A stretch of DNA of 64,000 nt from JAAYTD01 sp964472015 (GTDB taxonomy: Bacteria > Bacteroidota > Ignavibacteria > Kapaibacteriales > UBA2268). The stretch lies in contig CAYYIP010000001.1 in NCBI GenBank assembly GCA_964472015.1, positions 124,001 through 188,000 on the forward strand. Reading direction: 5' to 3'. A program made the translations under genes and the position numbers. Below the pieces are notes generated by a model. It did not search any database, was not told the origin of the DNA, and saw nothing but the letters and a program-made list of their open reading frames with translations. Position 1 is the stretch's first letter, and each line of letters begins with the position of its first letter. Below, piece by piece: positions 47,215-56,117 of this stretch.

Positions 47215-49767
47215 TTAAGGAATTGAACAAAAATAATTTATGAATGCAAACACCTCATTATTATTTTCATAAAAGAACAAAGGGAGTAAAATAGATACTG
47301 CTATTGTTACTATCATTACCATATAAATTTTAATTATTGGTTTATCAAAAACAACTACAAGTGCTTTTACATATCTTAATAATACAATAATAAATAATAT
47401 AACATTTATAATTGCAAATATACCTATAAAATTAGATGATACATTTAATATTCTTGCAATAAATATACCTATCGGTAATAGTATAATATAAGGTACTACT
47501 GACCAAATTGTAATAGTTAATGACTTCTCAATCGATATTTTCATCCTTATAATTTTAGATATAATATTTACAATTAACGATATTATAAAAAAACAAGTCA
47601 TTACTAGTAATGTCAAAAAACATAATAATAATTCAGGCTTCCATACCGCACTAAAAATTATAGATAAAATATTATTATATGGGAACAAAATAGTAAGTAA
47701 GTAACTATATTCAAAATTATATCTTAGCGATATTAAAATTGATGCTATACATAAAGCAAATGAAATAGATATAATTGCTCCTAAAATTAATGTTTGAGAT
47801 ATAGATAATATCCTATTATCCCTTATATCTGCATAAAAATTATATGGTCTTAAAAAAGCTCTTATTACATATTCTCTAAATCTACGATACCTATTAAGCA
47901 TAAAAGCAACTACAGCAGTAAAAATAAGCCCTATAATAATATAAGAAATTGGTGTTTCATTCTCATAGCTGCCTGCATTTAATAAAGGAATTTTTTCATC
48001 GTTAAATAAAGCTTTTGTAACATTGTAAGAAAATCTATTAATATGATATATATCAGTAAGTCCAGTTGTATTTAAATACTGATTATAATAATTTAATGTT
48101 AATATAGGATATTCTGTTTCATAATCATTAAATGAATTAATCAAACACCCTACAAGAGCAAGATTTTTAGATATATTATAACAATTTTTTATAAAATATG
48201 CTTGATATTCAATAGAAGTTCTATCCTTATAACCATTAAAATTATTTGGATTTATAGCACTAGAAAACGAAAATAATATAGGCAGTTCAATAGAATCTTT
48301 TTTATCTCTTAACTTATTTTTTATATATTCATATTGAAATTTTTTACCAAAGAAATTTATAAATAAAAAATCAAAATTATCAGTACTAAATTCTTCTAAT
48401 TCTAAATTAATTAATTTATATTTTAATATTTTTTTATTATTTATTACTTCTGATAAACTTTTTACTATTTCATTATATTCAGCACACTCTGTTACCTCAT
48501 TCCCTAAACCAACTGCAACAAAAGATGAATTTCTAGAATAAATATTTATCATTCTATATATCATATTTCTTGAACGCACAATAAGTTCATCATCCTTGAA
48601 AAATTCTCTTGGTATATTGTTTAACGGAATATCAATTAACATTAAAAGTCCATATTTATCACATAAATATGCAAAATAAGGATGAGGTACTTTTGTAAAA
48701 CGAACAGTATTTGCTCCCAATATTTTTATTGATTTTATATCTTCTTCTAATCTATATGCACTTAATGTATTTTTATTAGAATAAAAATATTCATAATAAG
48801 TAATAGCTTTTATTTTAATAATTTCACCATTTAATTCTGCTGATTTTTTGTTTATTTTAAATGTTTTTAAACCAACATTAACAAAATAATCATCAATAAT
48901 TTCCCCTTTTGTCTTTAATTCAACTTTCAACATATATAACTCTGGAGAATCAATTTCCCAACGTTTTAAATCACTACAATTTATATGGAATTTTACATTA
49001 GCAGTTCTTGAATCCGGAATGAATAAAGAATGCGTTACTGTTGGTATAACAACAACGCCTGATTGTTTATGTATTAATTTATATTCAATTTGTATATGAG
49101 TTTTTTTTTGACCAATTTTATTTAAAGTAGTATCTTTTCTATCACTTAATATTTCACCTGCAACACAAGTTATTAAACCATCAAGAAATAAATTACCGTC
49201 CTGTTCATTTATATTATAACTCAAATCATTTATCCATATCTTTGATGTAGACATTAAAAAAGGTTCCCTTATAATACCCTTAACATTCAAACTAGCATTT
49301 ATAGTAGACATAAATAATTTTCTTGTTATCTTAGAATTAGATAAGAAAATAACTTTTAATTCATTATCACCAGCATTAATAAGATATTGCGGGATATCTA
49401 ATTGTATAGGCAAAAAATCACCATCATTTTTAGTTATAAGCTCATCATTAAAATAAAATTCAACTTGACCTACAATACCAGAAAAATATATATGTAATTT
49501 TCTATTATCTATAAATTCTTTTTCTATTCTTAAACTTTTCTTGTATATTACTTTACCTTTTGTTGTTTCTGTAAAAGGAACTGGAGCTTCTTGCCAAACA
49601 TTATTATCATAACTCTTTACCCAACCACTCGTTAACGAAATAATATCTCTATTCTGTGAATTTAATATTTCTGATACTTTATCTTTAGATAAATTTTTAT
49701 ACGCAAATAAATTACTACTAAAAATAAAAGTAAATATAAAAGAAAATAAGTAAATAAAATATCTCAT
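47215..49767 (-). CDS. Glycoside hydrolase family 2-like protein fused to a Yip1-like membrane domain
   Basis: An 850-residue protein. A signal peptide (1-22) is followed by a GH2 sugar-binding jelly roll ('VWQEAPVPFTETTKGKVIY' landmarks, about 50-170), an Ig-like domain and a TIM barrel from about 310 ('GANTVRFTKVPHPYFAYLCDK' region). Asn423-Glu424 in 'VGLGNEVTE' match the GH2 acid/base pair. I could not clearly place the nucleophile Glu; 'INSFNDYETEYP' is the weakest region. From about 607 there is one helix, a cytoplasmic linker (RYRRFREY) and about five more helices resembling a Yip1-type domain. Activity is uncertain. It stands alone, with over 200 bases on each side. Confidence 0.78.
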   Translation of the reverse strand: MRYFIYLFSFIFTFIFSSNLFAYKNLSKDKVSEILNSQNRDIISLTSGWVKSYDNNVWQEAPVPFTETTKGKVIYKKSLRIEKEFIDNRKLHIYFSGIVGQVEFYFNDELITKNDGDFLPIQLDIPQYLINAGDNELKVIFLSNSKITRKLFMSTINASLNVKGIIREPFLMSTSKIWINDLSYNINEQDGNLFLDGLITCVAGEILSDRKDTTLNKIGQKKTHIQIEYKLIHKQSGVVVIPTVTHSLFIPDSRTANVKFHINCSDLKRWEIDSPELYMLKVELKTKGEIIDDYFVNVGLKTFKINKKSAELNGEIIKIKAITYYEYFYSNKNTLSAYRLEEDIKSIKILGANTVRFTKVPHPYFAYLCDKYGLLMLIDIPLNNIPREFFKDDELIVRSRNMIYRMINIYSRNSSFVAVGLGNEVTECAEYNEIVKSLSEVINNKKILKYKLINLELEEFSTDNFDFLFINFFGKKFQYEYIKNKLRDKKDSIELPILFSFSSAINPNNFNGYKDRTSIEYQAYFIKNCYNISKNLALVGCLINSFNDYETEYPILTLNYYNQYLNTTGLTDIYHINRFSYNVTKALFNDEKIPLLNAGSYENETPISYIIIGLIFTAVVAFMLNRYRRFREYVIRAFLRPYNFYADIRDNRILSISQTLILGAIISISFALCIASILISLRYNFEYSYLLTILFPYNNILSIIFSAVWKPELLLCFLTLLVMTCFFIISLIVNIISKIIRMKISIEKSLTITIWSVVPYIILLPIGIFIARILNVSSNFIGIFAIINVILFIIVLLRYVKALVVVFDKPIIKIYMVMIVTIAVSILLPLFFYENNNEVFAFINYFCSIP

Positions 49768-49983
49768 AGTAATATAACAATTTCAATTTATGTAAAATTT
49801 TTTAATTATTACGAATAAGTATATACTAAAATATATACTACTAAAAACAATTTAATAAATTATTGTAAAATACAAAATTACAAAAAAAATTAGAATTTTA
49901 TACTTAAAACAAAAAATATATTACATTTTGAATTTATAATAAAAAATAACAAACAAAATTATATGAAAAGATAAACTTTTCAC

Positions 49984-51345
49984 CTATTTACCAAATATCT
50001 CATACATAGCATTTCTAACTTTATTAACTAAATGTATTTCAATATTAAAATTTTGAGTTATTTTATTAGTATTAGGGATTAATATTTTTTCAAATCCTAG
50101 TTTTTGAACTTCTGCTAATCGTTGCTCAATAGCAGAAACAGGACGTATTTCCCCTGTTAATCCAATTTCTCCAACAAAAACTGTTTTAGAACTTAAAGGA
50201 ATATCTTTTAATGATGAAATTAGTGCAGCTGCAATTCCAAGATCACATGCAGAATCATTTAAATAAATCCCTCCTGCAATATTAACAAATACATCATTTT
50301 GACTAAATGAAAATCCAAAACGTTTTTCCAAAACCGCTATTATCATTTGCAATCTACGCATATCAAATCCATTCACCGTACGTTGTGGCATTCCATAATT
50401 AGTAGCAGTAACTAAAGCCTGAACTTCAAGTAATATAGTTCTGGTACCTTCTAAAGTTGTAACAATAGCAACTCCTGATTCATTTGCGTTAATTCCTGCT
50501 AAAAAAACATCTGACGGATTGTTAACCTCTTCTAAACCATTATTAGTCATTTCAAAAACACCAATTTCATTAGTCGACCCAAATCTATTTTTTTGACAAC
50601 GTAATATACGATAAGAATAATTTTTATCACCTTCAAATTGTATAACTGCATCCACTAAATGTTCTAATATTTTAGGCCCTGCTAATGTCCCCTCTTTTGT
50701 AATATGTCCTATTAAAAATATAGCTTTCCCAGTCTTTTTTGCCGTATGCATAAAAAACATAGCACATTCACGTACTTGTGAAATACTTCCCGGCGTAGCA
50801 TCAACTTTATCAGAAAATATTGCTTGTATAGAATCTATCACAACAACTTGAGCATTACTTGACATAATAGCATCATTAATATTTTCAGCATTCGTTTCTG
50901 CTAATAATTGCAAGTTATCATCAATATTTTTAATACGATTCGAACGATATTTAATTTGTTTTAAAGATTCCTCTGCGGTTACATATAATGGATTAAATTC
51001 TATGATATTTGCACACATTTGTAATAAAAGTGTAGATTTGCCTATTCCCGGATCTCCACCTATCAATATCAAAGACCCTTGTATTATTCCACCACCTAAT
51101 ACTCTATCAAATTCTTCTATCCCTGTTGATATTCTATACTCTTGTTCAGTCGATACATCTGCTAATTTTACTATCTGCCCTTTTGTATTTTCTTTTATAC
51201 ATTCTAATTTTTTTTGCTTTAATGAAACAATAGTTTTTGCTGTCTCTATAAAAGTATTCCACTCATTACACGAAGGACAACGACCCTGCCAACGATTTAC
51301 TTCTGCACCACAATTATTACATATATATATAAGTTTTTCTTTCAT
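49984..51345 (-). CDS. radA: DNA repair protein RadA/Sms
   Basis: A 453-residue hexameric helicase-like ATPase that helps branch migration in recombination. The N-terminal zinc finger has Cys9, 12, 23 and 26. Walker A is GGDPGIGKST (96-105). The RadA-specific KNRFG motif is at 252-256. The C-terminal half is Lon-protease-like without catalytic function ('GEIGLTGEIRPVSAIEQRL'). It is the last gene of the recN-WG-panB-lipoprotein-radA run, 27 bases after the lipoprotein. Confidence 0.97.
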   Translation of the reverse strand: MKEKLIYICNNCGAEVNRWQGRCPSCNEWNTFIETAKTIVSLKQKKLECIKENTKGQIVKLADVSTEQEYRISTGIEEFDRVLGGGIIQGSLILIGGDPGIGKSTLLLQMCANIIEFNPLYVTAEESLKQIKYRSNRIKNIDDNLQLLAETNAENINDAIMSSNAQVVVIDSIQAIFSDKVDATPGSISQVRECAMFFMHTAKKTGKAIFLIGHITKEGTLAGPKILEHLVDAVIQFEGDKNYSYRILRCQKNRFGSTNEIGVFEMTNNGLEEVNNPSDVFLAGINANESGVAIVTTLEGTRTILLEVQALVTATNYGMPQRTVNGFDMRRLQMIIAVLEKRFGFSFSQNDVFVNIAGGIYLNDSACDLGIAAALISSLKDIPLSSKTVFVGEIGLTGEIRPVSAIEQRLAEVQKLGFEKILIPNTNKITQNFNIEIHLVNKVRNAMYEIFGK

Positions 51346-51372
51346 AACAACAACAAAAAAGATACATTAAAA

Positions 51373-51780
51373 TTAATTATTAATAGCACCTAAATTTATC
51401 CAATTTTTAATTCCTTTTATATGATTCTCTTTTATATTACCACGATAAAAATAAGTAAAATGAGGTAATTCCTCTTCTAATATCTGTACAAATCTACTAC
51501 CTTTTGCATTTCCCGGAACAATAAAACCACCTGTTTCAAATAAAGTCCAATATTCAGTAAAAGCATATCCTCCTGCTCTATTATAATCACTATGACAAGG
51601 AGAATATGAACAATTTAACGAAAGAAAAGGTTTTACATGATGCATATAACTAACATTCTCGTCTGGAAAAACTATATCTTCACCTCCAGTAGTCCAAGAA
51701 CATGCAGATATTATAATACAAGTAATTAAAGAAAAAAATAGAAAAAATAAAATTATTCTTATTCTATATTTTATATTCAT
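51373..51780 (-). CDS. Small lipoprotein with C-x4-C-H motif
   Basis: A 135-residue lipoprotein; the signal peptide ends 'IIISAC' with Cys27 as lipid anchor. Residues 57-63 read C-S-Y-S-P-C-H in the context 'VKPFLSLNCSYSPCHSDYN', followed by 'AGGYAFTEYWTLFETGG'. This resembles the Bacteroidota and Planctomycetota family where 'NC..SGCHD..AGGL.L' precedes a cytochrome-like fold. The heme motif of ordinary c-type cytochromes is CxxCH, so heme attachment here is not certain. It lies between panB and radA with 27-base gaps on both sides. Confidence 0.7.
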   Translation of the reverse strand: MNIKYRIRIILFFLFFSLITCIIISACSWTTGGEDIVFPDENVSYMHHVKPFLSLNCSYSPCHSDYNRAGGYAFTEYWTLFETGGFIVPGNAKGSRFVQILEEELPHFTYFYRGNIKENHIKGIKNWINLGAINN

Positions 51781-51807
51781 AGTTTTATATTCATATATTG
51801 ATAATCA

Positions 51808-52635
51808 CTAATAGCTTTCTTTATCAGTTGGAAAATTCTCATTTATAACGTCTTTTAAATAATTTTCAACAGCACTTTTTATTACACTATATAATCCAGC
51901 ATAATGTCTTACAAATCTTGGTTTAAAATTTATATTAATTCCCAACATATCTGCATATACAAGAATTTGTCCATCGCAAAATCTACCTGCTCCTATTCCT
52001 ATTATAGGAATAGATAAATTTTCAGAAATATTTTTCCCTAATTCTGCAGGAATTTTTTCAAGAACAATAGCAAAAACACCAGCATCTTCAAGTTTTAAAG
52101 CATCATCAAAGATTTTATCTGCTTCAGCTTTATCTATACCACGTGCTCTATAAGTCCCAAACTTATTTATACTTTGAGGAGTTAGACCTAAATGTCCAAG
52201 AACAGGGATGCCTATCTCGGTCATACTTCTAACAGCACTCAAAATCTGTATAGAACAACCTTCTAATTTAACAGCATCACAACCTGTTTCTTTCAGTAAA
52301 CGTCCAGCATTACTTAGGGCTTCACTAGGACTAACTTGATAAGACATAAAAGGCATATCTGCAACTATTAAAGGACGCTTAGCACCTGAAACAACAGCCT
52401 TTGTATGATATATCATTTCTTCCATTGTAACCGATAAAGTTGTTTCCTTCCCTTGTACAATGTTAGCAAGTGAATCACCTACAAGAATTAAATCTACACC
52501 GGCTTCTTCAAAAATACGCGCAAATAAAGCATCATAAGCTGTAATACAACAAATTTTTTTCCCTTGTATTTTCATTTCTCTTAAACGCTCTGTAGTTACT
52601 GCACTTTTACGAGATTTATCATCTAAATAATTCAT
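51808..52635 (-). CDS. panB: 3-methyl-2-oxobutanoate hydroxymethyltransferase
   Basis: A 275-residue TIM-barrel enzyme making ketopantoate from alpha-ketoisovalerate and methylene-tetrahydrofolate, the first step toward pantothenate and CoA. Landmarks: 'ITAYDALFARIFEEAGVD', 'VGDSLANIVQGKETTL', 'ADMPFMSYQ', 'GHLGLTPQSI' and 'PIIGIGAG'. All are standard PanB motifs, including the metal-binding Asp in VGDS. panC and panD are not nearby. It is 30 bases downstream of the WG-repeat gene. Confidence 0.97.
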   Translation of the reverse strand: MNYLDDKSRKSAVTTERLREMKIQGKKICCITAYDALFARIFEEAGVDLILVGDSLANIVQGKETTLSVTMEEMIYHTKAVVSGAKRPLIVADMPFMSYQVSPSEALSNAGRLLKETGCDAVKLEGCSIQILSAVRSMTEIGIPVLGHLGLTPQSINKFGTYRARGIDKAEADKIFDDALKLEDAGVFAIVLEKIPAELGKNISENLSIPIIGIGAGRFCDGQILVYADMLGININFKPRFVRHYAGLYSVIKSAVENYLKDVINENFPTDKESY

Positions 52636-52665
52636 AAGTAATTATTATTTATTAATTTTTAACAT

Positions 52666-53823
52666 TTATTTATATTTAAATATTTTTTTAGAACAAATTT
52701 GTCTATACTTATTTTTTGAAAAAATAGTAAATACTTTTTCTCCTTTTTTATTTATATAATATACTTCATCATTCTTCCATACTTGAGCTAATCCAAACTT
52801 AAAACTTTTTGCATAATCAAATTCATTTTTTATAATAAGTTTACCTGTTTTATTTATAAAACCAAATTTACAACCTAAATAAACAACTGCTAATCCTTCT
52901 GAAAATGATTTAGCATATTTAAAATCAATAGGAATAACAATTTTTGAGTTGCTATCAATAAAACCATATTTTAAATCTTTACTTACTAGCGCTAATCCTT
53001 CTGAAAAATCTTCCGCTTTATTATAATCTGGAAAAACTATATATTTACCTGTCTTATCTATAAATCCATAATATTCACCGTCATATACTCTAGCTCTATT
53101 TTCAATAAAATTATAAGCATATTTAAATTTTTCAGGAAATATAACCTTGCCAGTTTTATCTATAAAAGTATAAACAGTATCTTCTTTTGTTAATTTTACA
53201 GCTGCAATTCCATCTTGAAATAAAGTAGCATCAATAAAATCAATATCAAACAAATTACTACCATCTTTCGAAATAAATTTATATTTTATACTATCAAGAA
53301 CTAATGCAGCACCATCAGAAAATGTTGATGCATAACGATATTGTGGATTTATAACAATATCACCTTCCATATTTACATAACCATATTTAAAATCATAAGC
53401 ATACTCAAATGTTTTAAATAACCTTTTATATATAACAAGTCCTTCTGACAATCCACTAATAAAATTATCATCAGGTGCAAATATATAATTACCTTTATCA
53501 TTAACTAAAGCATATTTATAACCATTATTAAAAAACAACCATTTTTTCGGTATTTTTACAGTAACTGAACCATTTAAAAAATGTGACCACATAGGAAGCA
53601 CAAAATCAACAAAAGATTTTCCATTTACATTATATTCAATAAAATCAAGTTCTGCTTCATACTTACAAGGAATAACAATTTTTCCAGTAGAATCAATATA
53701 ACCTATATTATTACTTTTAAAAACAGGTAATAATTGTGCAAATAAATTATTTTGCAATAGATAACAAAATAATAACATTAAAAACATATTTAATATCTTA
53801 TTCGGTTTTATTTTTATTCTCAT
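52666..53823 (-). CDS. WG-repeat protein, secreted
   Basis: A 385-residue protein with a signal peptide (about 1-30). It has at least six WG-type repeats, each of the form [YF]GF-I-D-x-T-G-K-x-V-I-x-P-x-[FY]-x-x-A-x-x-F-S-E-G: for example 'YGFIDKTGKYIVFPDYNKAE' and 'YGFIDSNSKIVIPIDFKYAK'. WG (KWG_Leptospira) repeats form beta structures of unknown function in secreted proteins. It starts 42 bases after recN and lies 30 bases before panB. Confidence 0.85.
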   Translation of the reverse strand: MRIKIKPNKILNMFLMLLFCYLLQNNLFAQLLPVFKSNNIGYIDSTGKIVIPCKYEAELDFIEYNVNGKSFVDFVLPMWSHFLNGSVTVKIPKKWLFFNNGYKYALVNDKGNYIFAPDDNFISGLSEGLVIYKRLFKTFEYAYDFKYGYVNMEGDIVINPQYRYASTFSDGAALVLDSIKYKFISKDGSNLFDIDFIDATLFQDGIAAVKLTKEDTVYTFIDKTGKVIFPEKFKYAYNFIENRARVYDGEYYGFIDKTGKYIVFPDYNKAEDFSEGLALVSKDLKYGFIDSNSKIVIPIDFKYAKSFSEGLAVVYLGCKFGFINKTGKLIIKNEFDYAKSFKFGLAQVWKNDEVYYINKKGEKVFTIFSKNKYRQICSKKIFKYK

Positions 53824-53865
53824 ATTAATGTTATTAAAAATTCTATTTATATACTTTTTTATTAA

Positions 53866-55590
53866 TTAAATATTTATCAACTCTTTAGCACTTTCAATAG
53901 AAGATATTGACAATTGTTCTCCACTTAACAATTTTGCTATTTCTTTTACTTTATCATTATAGTTTAATAACTTTGCAGAAGTTGTAATTATATTATTTAT
54001 TTCAGACTTAGATATAACAATACATTGATCACCTAGTGCAGCTATCTGAGGTAAATGTGTAACAGATAAAATTTGATGATAATGAGATAATTCACGCATT
54101 ACTATACCAACTTTTTGTGCAACACGTCCACTTATCCCTGTATCAATTTCGTCAAAAATTAAAATCGGCGTATTATCTGCCTCTGCAATAACAGACTTCA
54201 ATGCCAACATAACACGAGAAATTTCACCACCAGATGCAATATCAATTATTGGTGCTGCAGGAATTCCTTTATTTGTAGAAAGATAAAATTCTATTGTATC
54301 CATTCCGTTAGAATTAACTTTTATATACTCTTTAGATTCACTATCATAAATAATTACATTTCTATTAGAAATAAAATCTTCATATGTAACAACTTCTCTA
54401 TTAAATTTAATTTTAAATATTGCATCATTAATACACAGCTCATCTAATTTATTTAAAACTTTTTCTTCTAAAAATTTAGCAGCCTTTACTCGTTCTTTAT
54501 GTAAACTTAACACCAAATTAGCAAGAACGGATTTTACTTCCTGTATTTTTATATCTATTTTTTTTATTTCTATATCAAAATTTTCAACAGAATATAATTT
54601 TTCTTCTAAATTTTTCTTTAATTCTAAAATTTCTGATATTTCACCATACTTATTTTTTAACTTACTAAGTTGCTGTAATCTATTACGTATTTTGTCTATT
54701 TTTATAGAATTAAATTCTATATTATCACAATAATCCTTAACAAATTTTAACGTTTCATTAATAGTTATTAATGCGGAATTAAATTCTTCTATATAAGTTT
54801 TAAAACTACTATCAACATTATTTAATTCAATAAGTATTTTTTTAGCTTCTACAAATTTAGCATAAGCACTATCATCGTAACTATCAAGTAAATTTAAAAC
54901 ATTATTAGATATTGAAAATAAATATTCAGCATTTTCTAATAATTTTAATTCATTATATAGAGTTTTATCCTCATCTAATTTAGGAGAAACCGAAATAATA
55001 TCTTTTAATTGTTCTTTCCATAAACTTTGTTGATTTAGTATATTTTGTTTATTAGAAATTAATGTATTAAACTTAAATAGTAGTTCCTGAATTTTAATAT
55101 ACTCATTATAAATCTCGTTTTTTATAGTTTTATTGTCTACTAAAGAATCTAATATTAATAACTGATTGTTTACATTAAATAATTTTTGTTGTGAATTTTG
55201 TCCATGAAAATCAACTATTGTATTACTATACTCTTTCAACATAGAAAGTGTTACCGGCGTATCATTAATAAAGCATCTAGAATTCCCTTTAATAGAAATT
55301 TCACGTCTAATAATTAATTCATTATCTTCAATATCAAAATTTGCCTCTTTTAGTTTATTTAAAATAAAGGAATCATTTTGTAACGAAAAATAAGCTTCTA
55401 CAATAGCCTTTTTAGCACCTTGACGTATTAAGTTAGGAGAAGCTTTGTCACCAAACAATAACATAATAGCATCAATTATAATTGATTTACCTGCTCCAGT
55501 CTCACCTATAAATATATTTAATCCTTTATTAAGATTTATATCAATTGTATCAATTATTATAAAATTATTTATTATTAATCTAGTTAACAT
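53866..55590 (-). CDS. recN: DNA repair protein RecN
   Basis: A 574-residue SMC-like ATPase that holds DNA ends together during double-strand break repair. Walker A GETGAGKS (29-36), a long central coiled coil (about 155-370), signature 'IASGGEISRVMLALK', Walker B 'ILIFDEIDTGISGRVA' and 'SVTHLPQIAALGD' are all present. The length is standard for RecN. It is the first gene of a five-gene run ending in radA, so two recombination proteins bracket panB and two envelope genes. Confidence 0.97.
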   Translation of the reverse strand: MLTRLIINNFIIIDTIDINLNKGLNIFIGETGAGKSIIIDAIMLLFGDKASPNLIRQGAKKAIVEAYFSLQNDSFILNKLKEANFDIEDNELIIRREISIKGNSRCFINDTPVTLSMLKEYSNTIVDFHGQNSQQKLFNVNNQLLILDSLVDNKTIKNEIYNEYIKIQELLFKFNTLISNKQNILNQQSLWKEQLKDIISVSPKLDEDKTLYNELKLLENAEYLFSISNNVLNLLDSYDDSAYAKFVEAKKILIELNNVDSSFKTYIEEFNSALITINETLKFVKDYCDNIEFNSIKIDKIRNRLQQLSKLKNKYGEISEILELKKNLEEKLYSVENFDIEIKKIDIKIQEVKSVLANLVLSLHKERVKAAKFLEEKVLNKLDELCINDAIFKIKFNREVVTYEDFISNRNVIIYDSESKEYIKVNSNGMDTIEFYLSTNKGIPAAPIIDIASGGEISRVMLALKSVIAEADNTPILIFDEIDTGISGRVAQKVGIVMRELSHYHQILSVTHLPQIAALGDQCIVISKSEINNIITTSAKLLNYNDKVKEIAKLLSGEQLSISSIESAKELINI

Positions 55591-55793
55591 TATTATAAAA
55601 CCAAAATATATTATTTTTTAATAATTCGTATAATTTTAATTCAAATATTTTAAAAATACAAAATTACAATGTAATTTAATTAATTTTTATATGATTTTTT
55701 TACTTTTTATTATTTTATTCTATAAAACAATTTTACTTTACAATCAATTTATAAATATAATAAAAAAATTAATTAAAAAATAAGAACTAAAAA

Positions 55794-55996
55794 ATGAACT
55801 AAATATTATATTATTATATTATTAATTTTAATTATTTTTAATAATTGCATTATGTAATGGTAATAAAAAAACAGTTAACTCAACATATAAGAATTTAGAA
55901 TTATACATAAGATATAAGACCTATACAAATGTAAATTTAAAATTAGAATTACCTTCTAAATATAATGAAACTTCAAATAATACTTATATAATTTAA
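55794..55996 (+). pseudogene. Possible remnant of a small lipoprotein gene
   Basis: A plus-strand frame from about 55832 to the stop at 55994 reads a hydrophobic stretch and lipobox-like 'LFLIIALC', then 'NGNKKTVNSTYKNLELYIR' and a plausible Lys/Asn/Tyr-rich mature part. It has no start codon in frame; the nearest ATG (55794) is in another frame and hits a stop after two codons. A one- or two-base slip in the intervening A/T runs would join them. It could also be chance in AT-rich DNA. Confidence 0.3.
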
Positions 55997-56054
55997 ATAG
56001 AAAATTTATTAACCAATAGCCTCTTATCTAGAAACAAAATAAAAAAATATTTAT

Positions 56055-56103
56055 AAAAAAAGAGACATATACATATATTTATATGTTTTATGTCTCTTTT
56101 TTT
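56055..56103 (-). terminator. Intrinsic terminator of purH
   Basis: Outer arms AAAAAAAGAGACAT / ATGTCTCTTTTTTT with further pairing inside (ACATAT / ATATGT). It lies 14 bases after the purH stop and ends in T-runs on both strands, so it may serve both directions. Confidence 0.92.
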
Positions 56104-56117
56104 AATTAACTTGCTCA

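Larger units (their letters stand above)
55591..56117. other. Long AT-rich gap between recN and purH
   Basis: 527 bases with no intact gene. It holds a possible decayed lipoprotein remnant on the plus strand (55794-55996) and the purH terminator (56055-56103). Nothing else is recognisable. Confidence 0.7.
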
